From positions 310,001 through 374,000 of the forward strand of contig CAVOTD010000007.1 of the NCBI GenBank assembly GCA_963698995.1: a DNA stretch of 64,000 nt, read 5' to 3'. The translations under genes and the position numbers were made by a program. This document shows positions 18,113 through 27,070 of the stretch, piece by piece; position 1 is the stretch's first letter; each line of letters opens with the position of its first letter. The notes under the pieces were generated by a model. The model saw nothing but the letters and a program-made list of their open reading frames with translations. It ran no database searches and was not told where the DNA came from. This stretch comes from AP-15 sp963698995. GTDB taxonomy: Bacteria > Pseudomonadota > Alphaproteobacteria > ATCC43930 > CGMCC-115725.

Positions 18113-18559
18113 ATGACCGATCGTACTCAGCTCGCCGTTTTCTTTGGGGCAGACCGGAGAATTCTACGCTGGAAACTGATCCCTGATGACGATGCACAAC
18201 TCGAGGGATTAGCTGCCCTGCCTGATAAGAGCGTCATTCTGTTGCCGCTCCCTCGACCCTATAACGATGCCTCCTGTCGAGCCGCGATCGCTGCCGCTAC
18301 AGGTGTCACGCCACCGACTGGGCGATGCTGTGTTATCGACGGCTCGGGAGAGGTTATCGGTGTCTGCAATGCCGATCCCGGGATTGACGTGCATGCGCGC
18401 GGCCAGTTAGTCCCGAGTGAGAATGCCGGGGTTGGAGACCGCTATGTCGGCAGCGCTTTCCTCTGTCGATGTGTGGTGATCAGCACTTCGCCGGACGAGG
18501 TCGCCATCGACAGGTTGGTTGCCGATCGACGATCCAGCGACCTCGCTGGCCGGTCCTGA
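18113..18559 (+). CDS. Phage protein, unassigned
   Basis: A 148-residue protein from ATG 18113 (MTDRTQLAVFFGADRRILRW). The frame is open upstream to 17954, overlapping the previous gene; that extension is low in complexity and I left it out. The sequence contains KSVILLPLPRPYNDASCRAA and AIDRLVADRRSSD. It has no recognised domain. Its position among virion genes suggests a structural or accessory role. Confidence 0.5.
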   Translation: MTDRTQLAVFFGADRRILRWKLIPDDDAQLEGLAALPDKSVILLPLPRPYNDASCRAAIAAATGVTPPTGRCCVIDGSGEVIGVCNADPGIDVHARGQLVPSENAGVGDRYVGSAFLCRCVVISTSPDEVAIDRLVADRRSSDLAGRS

Positions 18560-18580
18560 TCAGCCCCGATCTGAGCCCTG

Positions 18581-18757
18581 ATGGCCTCAACATCCCAAAA
18601 CGCAGTCCGCGTTATAGCCAAATGGGTGAAGGGGCCGGACCAATTTCTGGAGGTTGACCGGACAGGGCTCCCTAACGGGACGCTCGTTCCGCCTGCAGCG
18701 CAACATGAGAGGTGTTGGCCAACCATATCTTTCCGGCCGCCAGCGGTCCCGATATGA
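18581..18757 (+). CDS. 58-residue phage protein
   Basis: A short frame from ATG 18581, starting MASTSQNAVRVIAKWVKGPD, whose TGA overlaps the ATG of the glycine-rich gene (ATGA). The coupling supports translation. There is no recognisable domain. Confidence 0.4.
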   Translation: MASTSQNAVRVIAKWVKGPDQFLEVDRTGLPNGTLVPPAAQHERCWPTISFRPPAVPI

Positions 18758-20295
18758 GCCAGATCTTCATTATCTCGGGCACGTCATGGACAGTGCCGAC
18801 AGATTGGAATTCGGCCGACAATAGCATTGAGACGATCGGCGCCGGGGGTGGCGGCCAGACGGCGACCGCCTCCTACGCGGGTTCCGGCGGTGGCGGCGGT
18901 GCATATTCCAAAATCACCAACATTCCGCTCACTGGCGGGACCGCCATCCCGGTTCAAATCGGAACCGGCGGCTCGGCCGGCGCTACCGGTGGCTCCACCT
19001 GGTTCAACGGCGCCGCGCTTGCTGCGTCGTCGGTCGGTTCCGCCGGCGGGGTCGGCGGCGCCGATAATTCGGGCGGTTTGGGTGGCGCGGCGGCCAGCGG
19101 CGTTGGCGCGACCAAGTTTTCCGGCGGCAACGGCGCGGCGGTCGGCGGAATCAACCCCTACGGCGGGGGTGGCGGCGGCGGGGCAGGCGGACCGAACGGA
19201 AACGGCGGTGCTGGAGGCAGTCCCAACAATATCACGACGTCTGGAGCAGGCGGTGGCGGCGGTAACGGCAATGGCGCCGCCGGCAACGATGGCGACGGGT
19301 CAGCCGGCAACGGCGGCTCTGGCGGCAATGGCAATGGCGGGGTCGGAGGCGGCGCTGGCGATACAGGAAGCGGCGCCGGAAACGGAAGCTCAGGAACCGG
19401 CGGCGGCGGCGGTGGTGGCAAGTACTTTACCTCCGATATTGGCGGTAACGGTGCAACCGGCAGCGAATTTGACGGTATTCACGGATCTGGCGGCGGGGGT
19501 GGTGGCGGCGGCGGACGTAATGGTGCCCTCGCGGGCAATGGCGGTACCGGCGCCAGTTATGGCGGCGGGGGCGGCGGGGGCGGCTACCCGCAGATCGGCA
19601 CGGCCTGGGGTGCAGGCGGGGCCGGCGGCGATGGCGTCATTGTCGTTACCTATACGCCGGCGGCAAGCGCGAGGCTAACCGCAGAGTGTTGGGCTCCATT
19701 CGAGTCACGGGCAACGGAGCGCAAGGATGAACTCGCTGCGATCGAGTTCGGTCTCACCGTCCAGAACGATCACCGACCGCAACTCGAAGCGCGTGGCGGC
19801 GTCGGGCGCGGTAGGGCTACCCCGATCGGAATCTCTCGCGTGGCTTGCGGGGATGCAGGACTACCGGGCGAATCGGGCGGCGCCGTTGAAGTCGCCGCGG
19901 ACGCGTTACTGCGGCTTGAAGCTGCCGCGTCATTGCGCGCGGAGTTGATAGCTCTGGGCGAGGTTATTTGCCGCTTCGTTCGGCTGTACTCGGGTTATGC
20001 CGAATGGCGCGGGCGGCTTGCCACAGACGTGGGCGGCGGTCTCGAATGGCTGTACGCGGTCGCCTACGATGCAAGAGAGCCAAATGAAGCCGTCGTGATT
20101 CTTAGCCGTGAAGCATTCCCGGCCCTCGAATCGCTGACCGGCGGTACGCGCATTTCGGCGGATGGGTTATTGATCTCGGAATGGGCGGATCCGCCGGCTT
20201 TGCCACTGGTTTCGCCGGAGCGGCTGATCCGTTCGCCTGGCAGAATCCGCATTCTTGCCACCCCCGGCAGTATTCATCCCATCAGAGGCCAGTGA
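18754..20295 (+). CDS. Glycine-rich tail-fibre-like protein
   Basis: About 513 residues from ATG 18754 (MSQIFIISGTSWTVPTDWNS). The opening block is the glycine-rich fibre-tip domain start (GTSWTVPTDWNSADNSIETI, then GAGGGG). Residues about 30-300 are Gly with Asn, Ala and Ser in short runs, likely a polyglycine-II or silk-like bundle. The N-terminal domain ends GGDGVIVVTY. The last 200 residues are ordinary globular sequence (SLRAELIALGEVICRFVRLY, LYAVAYDAREPNEAVVI), so two modules are fused. Glycine-rich domains of this kind cap tail fibres and contact receptors in other phages. The reverse strand gives proline-rich shadow frames. Confidence 0.65.
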   Translation: MSQIFIISGTSWTVPTDWNSADNSIETIGAGGGGQTATASYAGSGGGGGAYSKITNIPLTGGTAIPVQIGTGGSAGATGGSTWFNGAALAASSVGSAGGVGGADNSGGLGGAAASGVGATKFSGGNGAAVGGINPYGGGGGGGAGGPNGNGGAGGSPNNITTSGAGGGGGNGNGAAGNDGDGSAGNGGSGGNGNGGVGGGAGDTGSGAGNGSSGTGGGGGGGKYFTSDIGGNGATGSEFDGIHGSGGGGGGGGGRNGALAGNGGTGASYGGGGGGGGYPQIGTAWGAGGAGGDGVIVVTYTPAASARLTAECWAPFESRATERKDELAAIEFGLTVQNDHRPQLEARGGVGRGRATPIGISRVACGDAGLPGESGGAVEVAADALLRLEAAASLRAELIALGEVICRFVRLYSGYAEWRGRLATDVGGGLEWLYAVAYDAREPNEAVVILSREAFPALESLTGGTRISADGLLISEWADPPALPLVSPERLIRSPGRIRILATPGSIHPIRGQ

Positions 20296-20304
20296 GTTTT
20301 CCGA

Positions 20305-20682
20305 ATGCGCATAGCGACGCCGTTCGACCCGATCGAAGTCGGCGAAATTGATAATTTTGCCTTTGACTTCACAGCAGATATGGGTGCCTCTACGATTGTG
20401 TCGACGACTTGGATTTGCGCGATGGCTCCTTATCAAACAGCCACCGATCCGGCGCCGCAGTCCAGAGTGCTGGCGGTTTCGATACAAAACGCAATTCAGA
20501 TACGGTCGCCCACGGATGGATCGCCGCTGACGCGCTCGGGATGGTTTTCGGTCGGTTTGATTGGTGGGATGCCGGTAACGGCTGCCGGCGGGACTTACAT
20601 TCTCGAAGCCACGGCCAACCTCAGCGATGGCCGCGTTCTGAAACTGAATGCTGCGGTCCAGTGCGAGCTTGCGGATACGTGA
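20305..20682 (+). CDS. Fibre-tail adaptor-like phage protein
   Basis: A 125-residue protein beginning MRIATPFDPIEVGEIDNFAF with a beta-rich body (STTWICAMAPYQTATDPAPQ, GGTYILEATANLSDGRVLKL). I recall close relatives labelled phage fibre-tail adaptor proteins in similar elements, but the label rests on memory. It follows the glycine-rich fibre gene by nine bases, which fits a role in attaching it. Confidence 0.5.
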   Translation: MRIATPFDPIEVGEIDNFAFDFTADMGASTIVSTTWICAMAPYQTATDPAPQSRVLAVSIQNAIQIRSPTDGSPLTRSGWFSVGLIGGMPVTAAGGTYILEATANLSDGRVLKLNAAVQCELADT

Positions 20683-20825
20683 TTTGGGAAGTTGAGCAGG
20701 ACGAGGTAGCCTCTTTCCAGTGGCCGCCAGGCAATACCGGCAAAAAGAGCCGGGGTATTGCACGATTGAAGATGTCGGCGCCGGGGTTAATCCGGCTACC
20801 GGTAGAATATAATCAGGACATCTGA
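20679..20825 (+). CDS. 48-residue protein, possible
   Basis: A GTG start overlaps the previous TGA (GTGA) and the frame runs to TGA 20823-20825, giving MIWEVEQDEVASFQWPPGNT and a basic middle. It sits between the adaptor and protease genes. The overlap supports it, but nothing in the sequence identifies it. Confidence 0.35.
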   Translation: MIWEVEQDEVASFQWPPGNTGKKSRGIARLKMSAPGLIRLPVEYNQDI

Positions 20826-20830
20826 CTGGG

Positions 20831-23028
20831 ATGCGAATTATGCGGCTCTATGGCGCAATCCAAAAGGTCGAGCCTCTGGATGACGGGACCGTCCGCGTGC
20901 ACGGAATCGCGACATCGGAGGCCGTAGACGAACAGGGAGAGATTGTGCGGGCGGAAGCCATGCGAGCGGCGATCCCGGGCTACATGCGCTTCCCTGCATT
21001 GCGGGAAATGCACCAACTTTCGGCTGCCGGAACAACGCTCGAGGCCGAAGTCTGCGACGACGGCACGACTCGTATTGTCGCCCATGTTGTCGACCCGGTG
21101 GCCGTCGCTAAGGTAAAAAATCAAGTGTATAGGGGCTTTTCCATTGGCGGCCGTGTGACGCAACGCGAGGCCGGGAACCCGAAGGCGATCACCAGCGTTG
21201 TGCTTAATGAAATATCGCTGGTCGATCGCCCGGCCAATCCGGAGGCGATTTTCGACTGTTGGAAGGCGGCGATCAGATCGGATGCTGCTGTTAATGACAG
21301 CGACATTGCCGGCGCGTTGCATCGTCCCGCAATTTTAGCGCGCGCGCCGTCCGTGCAGGAGCCCTTCAACCCACCAATGCAAATCTGGACCTGCTCGGCC
21401 CCCGATCACCGCCATCTCGCCAAAGCCGACGCGGTCAGATGTCTCGAAAAGCTGAGCGCCGAGTTGATCGAAGCCAAAGTCGCGATCGCCGCGGTAATCC
21501 CAGCCGCGGCCGAGGCTGAGAGTGTCGCGCGGGCGACTAGCGATCGCAAGAATTGCGCAGAACGCGAAGAGCCAAATGCCGCCATTCAATATGCTGATCC
21601 CGGCTACCAGGCGGATGGGAAGAAGCGCTATCCGATCGACACCGACCGTCATATTCGGGCTGCCTGGAATTATATCAACAAACCCGGCAACGACAGGAAG
21701 TACCCCAACGATCAGCTGAGGCGAATAAAGACCGACATCATCGTGGCTTGGAAGGAAAAAATCGGCAAGGATGGCCCGCCTTCGGTCGACGACCGCGAAA
21801 AGGCTTCGCGCGCCGCGCTTACCAAGGCGCTCCAGGATATCGGCGGTGTCGCTCGTGTGATCGTCGATCTCGAATGGCTGAAAGACGCCCTCGATCTCGA
21901 AGCGGCAATCGAGAATGACGGTTCGCCGCAGCCCGCTCGGCTCCAGGCGATCATCGCCGAGCTGTGCGGGTTTTTGAACGCCTTGGCGACCGAAGAAACC
22001 GGCGAGCTGCTGGCTGACCGAGAAATGGTTGATGCGGCAATCGCGCCGGCGATGTCCGAAATGCTGGCGATGGCTGCTGGCGCGTCCGGGACCGCGCGTG
22101 TCGCTGCTCTTCTGCAGAAAGGGAAAACGGATATGCGGAACTTCGCTGCTGATCTTCTCACCAAAGCCAGGCATTCACAGGGCGACCAGGCACTGATGGA
22201 TATGGCGCATCTCGCATGCGACAAATGCCTCAAAATCGGTGGCCTGGCGGTCGACGAGAAGGAGGACGCAGCCAAAGCGCGAGACCATTTGAGGAAAGCC
22301 GGCGCCGCGCCCATCGAGGAACTTCGGGCAAAGACGACGAGAGCTCAGGCCCGGGTGGCAACGATAAGGTTGATACAGTCAAAGTGCTCGGGGTCATTGC
22401 CGCCGTGCTTGGCAAACGCGGACGAGCGCACCAGCACTTGATGGATGTTGCCCATGATTGCCTCGCCAAACTGACCGACGGGACGATCTGCGAAGGGACC
22501 GCGAAACTTGGAACACGCCATTCGAAGGAGACAATGGAGCATTTCGATGCGGCACACCGTCATCTAGCAGCGGCCGGAGCGCAATGCGATCCATCAGGGA
22601 TCATCGGTTCTAGCGCGCTAAGCGCAGAACAGCGACAGGAGAGCGAACTCGCGTCCGGCAAGGCGGGGCGCCCGCGAGACCTGGCAAAGGCGTTGGTCGG
22701 TGAACGGGAGGAAAAGGCGAAGCTTGTCGAAGTTCTCGGAGAGATCGTCCCAATGCTGGAGCGGTTGACAAAGCGGGTCGACGATATTGCTCGGACGCCG
22801 CTGCCGCCGCTAACGATCGCGAAGGGCACGACTTCAGTCTCAAAGCAGCAGGACCGCGTCCCCGGCAGTAGGAGCGGCGATGCGCCGCTCTCGTCGGAAG
22901 CGATCGCCTCTGCACTCGGCAAAATGTCCAAGGAGGAACAGACTTTGATGCTGATAAAAGCCAGCTATGCGAATCCAATTCGAGTGACCGGCTCGACCGC
23001 GGATGAACCGTCACAAGTCGTGAAATAG
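20831..23028 (+). CDS. Prohead protease with C-terminal scaffold-like region (frameshifted)
   Basis: The N-terminal 150 residues are an HK97/XkdF-type prohead protease: VHGIATSEAVDEQGEIV, FPALREMHQLSA with the catalytic histidine, RGFSIGGRV with the serine, and NEISLVDRPANPEA. The middle has ADPGYQADGKKRYPIDTDRH and AAWNYINKPGNDRKYPNDQL, a conserved block I recall as DUF6582. A long helical tail follows. Frame 20831 stops at 22441, but homologous helical sequence continues in another frame (VDTVKVLGVIAAVLGKRGRA) to 23028, so an indel lies near 22300-22360. The long tail before the capsid gene may act as scaffold and be cleaved off. Confidence 0.75.
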
Positions 23029-23091
23029 TTATTGCAAGCCGTGCAGCGGTCATGAAACAGCAAAGTCTCGAAGCTGTCGAAGGTTTATGGC

Positions 23092-23640
23092 GTGCGTTTA
23101 GTTACTTTGAAGTATACAAACAAGAAATTTGATTTCGTAGAATGTGATAAAATCATTGGCTTACACGACACAAATCATCGACTACGAAGCAAATTATCGA
23201 ACACGTCGGGTTTGACATTGAGGGATAGCGATCTCTTTTGGATACCTCGTATCGCCAATACCAATTGGATATTTAATCGAGTTTGGGAGACGGTCAGCCA
23301 CTTTAACTCGAAATACGGTTTTGAGCTAGCTGAGGACATGGGGCAAGCTCAACTTACCCGGTATCAGTCAGGTCAGCACTACGATTGGCATATGGATTTG
23401 GGATCGCAACAGATGAGTTTGCGAAAAATCACTGCCGTCGTCGAGCTAACCTCAAATAATTCGGTAGGAGGTGGCGGGATCGAAGTCTTTTACGGTCAGT
23501 CGGCGATAAACAAGGTCGCTCTCGAAATCGGTGACATCGTGTTATTCCCGTCATTTGTAATGCATCGGGCATTGATGGTCGAACGCGGGACGCGCTGGAG
23601 CTTGGTCTTCTGGCTGAACGGGACAAGACCACTGCAGTAG
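23092..23640 (+). CDS. 2-oxoglutarate/Fe(II) oxygenase, prolyl-hydroxylase-like
   Basis: A 182-residue P4Hc/PKHD-type dioxygenase. The iron triad is visible as H100-x-D102 (QHYDWHMDLG) and H158 (FPSFVMHRALMVERGTRWS), and R168 is the likely 2-oxoglutarate-binding arginine. The jelly-roll strands AVVELTSNNSVGGGGIEVFY and VALEIGDIVLFPS are typical. It starts at GTG 23092. Base use is much more AT-rich than neighbours on both sides, which suggests separate acquisition. It lies between the prohead protease and capsid genes, not where a host enzyme would sit. The substrate is unknown; a virion protein is possible. Confidence 0.85.
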   Translation: MRLVTLKYTNKKFDFVECDKIIGLHDTNHRLRSKLSNTSGLTLRDSDLFWIPRIANTNWIFNRVWETVSHFNSKYGFELAEDMGQAQLTRYQSGQHYDWHMDLGSQQMSLRKITAVVELTSNNSVGGGGIEVFYGQSAINKVALEIGDIVLFPSFVMHRALMVERGTRWSLVFWLNGTRPLQ

Positions 23641-23861
23641 TGCCGACCGCACTGACAAAGCTTCGTGACATGGCTCTCGGAGCTTTGGGTCAGCAAGTGG
23701 CTGAGGCTGTGCAAACTCTTACCATTAACGACACTGAGAGGCCGCGTCGGCAAGCTTGTTGCCGTAAGTGCGGCGCACCCAAGATCCGGCCGAAAGGCCG
23801 TCGCCAGGCCCGGTGCTACACCGGGCTTCTCATTGCCCCCCTTTTCGGGAGGAAGGTTTGA
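23640..23861 (+). CDS. 73-residue Cys-containing protein, doubtful
   Basis: A GTG overlaps the oxygenase stop and the frame ends at the capsid start. The product contains ACCRKCGAPKIRPKGRRQARC, a possible zinc-ribbon-like pattern. The same DNA holds three stem-loops ahead of the capsid gene, so the frame may be accidental. Confidence 0.3.
   Translation: MPTALTKLRDMALGALGQQVAEAVQTLTINDTERPRRQACCRKCGAPKIRPKGRRQARCYTGLLIAPLFGRKV
23787..23852 (+). promoter_or_regulatory. Three consecutive hairpins in the capsid leader
   Basis: Hairpin 1 is CGGCC-GAAA-GGCCG (23787-23800) with a GNRA tetraloop. Hairpin 2 is GCCCGG-7 nt-CCGGGC (23808-23826). Hairpin 3 pairs CCCCCC (23836-23841) with GGGAGG (23847-23852) across a five-base loop and one C-A mismatch. 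The third would mask the capsid Shine-Dalgarno sequence. A control role or a weak terminator is possible. Confidence 0.5.
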
Positions 23862-25360
23862 TGAACCCAATCACTCAAGAATCTCTGGACCTCATGAAAG
23901 GGGTTCTGGCCAAGCCGGACGACCTACTCGCCAAGTCGATCTCGACTGCGACCGGACTGCTTGCCTACGACCTCCAGGCGCCCGCCAAAAACCTTTATCC
24001 GTTCGTCACGCCGATCCGGAATATCATCCCGCGGGTCGGCGGCGGCGTCGGCTCGGCGACAAATTGGCGGCAGGTCAATGCCATCATCGGCTCTGGCTTC
24101 GACGCGATGGGGTGGGTGCCGGAAGGTCAACGCTCGGGGCAGATGTCATATTCGACCGCTAACAAAACCTCCGCCTTCGTAACAATCGGCGAGGAAGATG
24201 CGGCGACCTTCGAAGCGATCTCGGCCGGCCGCCACTTCGAGGACATCCAGGCCCAGATGGCGTTCCGCCTTCTGCAGAAGATGATGCTCAAGGAAGAGAT
24301 GGCAATCCTTGCCGGCAATGCCTCGCTCACCCTGGGTACGCCCACAGCTCCGACCTTGTCGGCGTCGGGCGCTGGTGCAACACTCCCGGCGGCGACCTAT
24401 TTCGTGAAGGTCGTAGCACTGACGCTCGAAGGCTACCAGAATTCCAGCGTGTTGAGCGGTGTCGCCACTTCGAAGACCGTCACTGGCGCTGACAGCAAGA
24501 GCTTCACTCTCGCGGGTGGTTCGTCGAACATCAGCGCCGAGGCAAGCCAGGCGGTGACTTTAGGCCAGACGCTGTTCGGTACTGTAGCCCCGATCCTGGG
24601 AGCTGTCGCCTACGCTTGGTATGTCTCGACCACTACCGGGACCGAGACATTGCAGGCAATCACCACGATCAACAGCATGGCCATCACCGCGCCGCTCAGC
24701 ACTGGAAATCAATCCCAGACGGCCATTACTAGCGATAACTCGGCTAATCCCAGTTATGCGTATGATGGGCTGTTGACGACCGCGTTGAAAGCCGGGTCGA
24801 ACGCGTATGTCAACTTCATGGCTACCGGGACGGCCGGGACCGGGACGTCCCTGACCGCATCGGGCCGCGGCTCGGTCAACGAGATCGATACGATGTTCCA
24901 GAAGATGTGGGACAATTTTCAGTTGTCACCCACGGTTCTCTATGTCAACTCCCAAGAGTTGAAGAACATAACGACTAAGGTTCTGTCTAACGCGTCAGGT
25001 TCATTGCTACGCTATGATACGCCAGCTGACGGCAGCGCCGGTGAGTATCAATTGACCGCGTCGGGAGTGATCCAGTTCTACTACAATCCGTTCGCGCTCA
25101 ATGGGGGCCTGCGGATCCCGATCAGGATCCATCCGCGGGTACCTCCCGGCACAATCATCGCCTGGGCCGAGAATTTGCCGATCCAATACCAGTCGAACGA
25201 AGTGCCGAACGTTGCGGAGATCAAAACACGGCAAGACTATTACCAGATCGACTGGCCGATTGTCACCCGTCAGCGCCAAGTTGGCGTCTATGCAGAGGAA
25301 GTGCTGGCGGTTTACGCACCCTTTGCGATGGGTGTAATTTGCAACATCGCCAACGGGTGA
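23861..25360 (+). CDS. Major capsid protein
   Basis: A 499-residue HK97-like major capsid protein. The start ATG has a strong ribosome binding site (GGGAGGAAGG). The N-terminal region has LLAYDLQAPAKNLYPFVTPI and NIIPRVGGGVGSATNWRQV, and the C-terminal part has EIDTMFQKMWDNF, YNPFALNGGLRIPIRIHPRV and QIDWPIVTRQRQVGVYAEEV. A segment at about residues 160-300 (TAPTLSASGAGATLPAATYF, TATG/TGTE-type repeats) looks like an inserted Ig-like domain displayed on the capsomer. It is longer than the roughly 400 residues of GTA capsids, consistent with this insertion. Confidence 0.88.
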   Translation: MNPITQESLDLMKGVLAKPDDLLAKSISTATGLLAYDLQAPAKNLYPFVTPIRNIIPRVGGGVGSATNWRQVNAIIGSGFDAMGWVPEGQRSGQMSYSTANKTSAFVTIGEEDAATFEAISAGRHFEDIQAQMAFRLLQKMMLKEEMAILAGNASLTLGTPTAPTLSASGAGATLPAATYFVKVVALTLEGYQNSSVLSGVATSKTVTGADSKSFTLAGGSSNISAEASQAVTLGQTLFGTVAPILGAVAYAWYVSTTTGTETLQAITTINSMAITAPLSTGNQSQTAITSDNSANPSYAYDGLLTTALKAGSNAYVNFMATGTAGTGTSLTASGRGSVNEIDTMFQKMWDNFQLSPTVLYVNSQELKNITTKVLSNASGSLLRYDTPADGSAGEYQLTASGVIQFYYNPFALNGGLRIPIRIHPRVPPGTIIAWAENLPIQYQSNEVPNVAEIKTRQDYYQIDWPIVTRQRQVGVYAEEVLAVYAPFAMGVICNIANG

Positions 25361-25824
25361 TGGCATTGCCCAACATCCCGGCGCGTCCGAGGGGAGCGCC
25401 TGTTGTCGAACCCTCGGGGCCTAGCCCCGGGGATTTGCCGGCGCAGGACACAATACGGCTCCGCGCGTGGTTCGGCCAGGACGAGGCGAGCCATGGCACG
25501 ATGCGATATCCGGTCGACGATAAAGGATGCGTTCAAGTGCCGCTGGAGGTCGCCGCCCCGTTGCTCGCGAGGGGCGGGTTCGCTCTGTCAAAACCCACGG
25601 AAGGGGCGTTTTCATCCGGGAATCTCAGACTGCATCATGATGAGTTTGCCGGCTGTTCCTATGCCGGCCGTCAATATTCCTGCGACAAGAACGGCGATGT
25701 CCTGGTGCCAGCCGAGGCCGCTGACGAGCTTTCGGCACACGGTTTCGTTGCCGCGCCGCGAGGGGAGACATCGGGCTTAAAGCACGCCAGACGGACGCCG
25801 AGCAATCGGCCTACTAGGGATTGA
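25360..25824 (+). CDS. Phage head-associated protein, unassigned
   Basis: About 154 residues from ATG 25360, which overlaps the capsid stop. It has a central block HDEFAGCSYAGRQYSCDKNG followed by VLVPAEAADELSAHGFV, a short repeat-like pattern (a similar block VDDKGCVQVPLEVAAPLLAR precedes it). Similar small proteins follow capsid genes in related elements. The function is not known. Confidence 0.6.
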   Translation: MALPNIPARPRGAPVVEPSGPSPGDLPAQDTIRLRAWFGQDEASHGTMRYPVDDKGCVQVPLEVAAPLLARGGFALSKPTEGAFSSGNLRLHHDEFAGCSYAGRQYSCDKNGDVLVPAEAADELSAHGFVAAPRGETSGLKHARRTPSNRPTRD

Positions 25825-25827
25825 TCT

Positions 25828-26460
25828 GTGGCATCGGGTGACCTAACGACACTGGCCGACGTCAAGGCGTGGCTGCAAACCGGGCAAAGCGCGTTCCCAA
25901 CCACTGACGACGCGTTGCTCGCCCGCCTCGTCACGGCGGCCAGTCAGTATATTCAAACTTGGCTCTGCCGCCAAATCGCGCCGGAAGATTACCTTGAAGT
26001 GCGCGATGGGACCGATGGTCATAGGCTGCAATTCGCCTGCTTTCCGGTCAGCGCGGTGCTATCGCTGACGATCGACGATCAGGTAATTCCACAGGCAGCA
26101 TCCAGCACGGCTGACGGCTATAGATTTAGTAAGACGCAACTCTCGCTTCGCGGTTCTCGATTTAACCGTGGGTTTCAGAACGTTGTAATTACATATACCG
26201 CCGGATATTCGACCACACCACCCGAGATCGCCCAGGCCTGCATCGAGCTCGTCGCGCTTCGCTACCGCGAGCGCACTCGTATTGGCGAAGTTTCAAAGTC
26301 GATGGGCGGCGCAGAGACGGTCAGTTACTCGCAAAAGGACCTGAGCGACGCGATTAAAACGCTGCTGCAGCAATACCGCTTGGTGGCTCCGATTGCGGCA
26401 ATCCGCCCGATCGAGGCGCCGACCGGCTCCGATCCTGCGATGCTCTCGGCCGTCCTGTGA
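25828..26460 (+). CDS. Head-tail connector protein (gp6-like)
   Basis: A 210-residue adaptor that docks on the portal. The family pattern is clear: LTTLADVKAWLQTG, DALLARLVTAASQYIQTWLC, VVITYTAGYSTTPPEIAQAC and IELVALRYRERTRIG. It follows the capsid region in the order seen in GTAs and HK97-type phages. The end overlaps the next ATG by four bases. Confidence 0.88.
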   Translation: MASGDLTTLADVKAWLQTGQSAFPTTDDALLARLVTAASQYIQTWLCRQIAPEDYLEVRDGTDGHRLQFACFPVSAVLSLTIDDQVIPQAASSTADGYRFSKTQLSLRGSRFNRGFQNVVITYTAGYSTTPPEIAQACIELVALRYRERTRIGEVSKSMGGAETVSYSQKDLSDAIKTLLQQYRLVAPIAAIRPIEAPTGSDPAMLSAVL

Positions 26461-26936
26461 TCGCGGCCCATGTCGTCGGCGACGGCGAAGTCCTGGCCCG
26501 ATTGCGCGACATTCCGGCTGCGGCCAACAATGGGATCGCGCGAGCGATTACCAAGTTGGGGATCGATCTGCAGAGCAAGGTTCAGCAGGACGCGCTCAGC
26601 GGCCAGGTTCTTGCCGTCCGGTCTGGAGCGCTGAAATCGAGTATCGATCTGCGCATCGATCAGAGCGCCGCAGGGGTTGCCGCGACGATCTTCAGCGATA
26701 GTGCATATGCCGGCGCCCACGAATTCGGTTTTGCTGGTACAGTCGATGTCAGAGCGAGCCTGCGAAATATCAAGGAAGCCTTCGGACGTCCAATCTCGGA
26801 GAGGACGATCAATGTGCCGGCTTACCGTCGCAGAATGGATCTTCCAGCGCGCTCGTTCCTGCGCTCGGCAATGGAAGAAATGTCGCCGGCGATCCGCGAC
26901 GAGGTGGAAGCGGCTCTGCGCGATGCCGTGACCTGA
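26457..26936 (+). CDS. HK97 gp10-like head-tail joining/tail completion protein
   Basis: A 159-residue protein with the gp10-like pattern: VLARLRDIPAAANNGIARAI, VRSGALKSSIDLRI, ATIFSDSAYAGAHEFGF, and the conserved end NVPAYRRRMDLPARSFLRSA. It is involved in joining tails to heads. It is translationally coupled to the connector gene (ATGA) and to the following small frame. Confidence 0.85.
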   Translation: MIAAHVVGDGEVLARLRDIPAAANNGIARAITKLGIDLQSKVQQDALSGQVLAVRSGALKSSIDLRIDQSAAGVAATIFSDSAYAGAHEFGFAGTVDVRASLRNIKEAFGRPISERTINVPAYRRRMDLPARSFLRSAMEEMSPAIRDEVEAALRDAVT

Positions 26937-27067
26937 TGGTCGCCTGGTACAGGAGATCTCTGTCTCCCGCGGCAATCGTGGAGTCGTTTCCGATGCAGCC
27001 GTGGAACGAGAACCAGAGACTTTGCGTCACCAATACGCTGCTACTGAGGGCCGCCGACCGGGATTAG
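26936..27067 (+). CDS. 43-residue protein, possible
   Basis: The ATG overlaps the gp10-like stop, and the TAG is three bases before the next ATG. The product begins MVAWYRRSLSPAAIVESFPM. No family is known, but the fit between neighbours supports a real small gene. Confidence 0.4.
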   Translation: MVAWYRRSLSPAAIVESFPMQPWNENQRLCVTNTLLLRAADRD

Positions 27068-27070
27068 TCC

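Noticed and set aside
18954..19421. Proline-rich minus-strand frames
   Set aside because: They are shadows of the glycine-rich gene.
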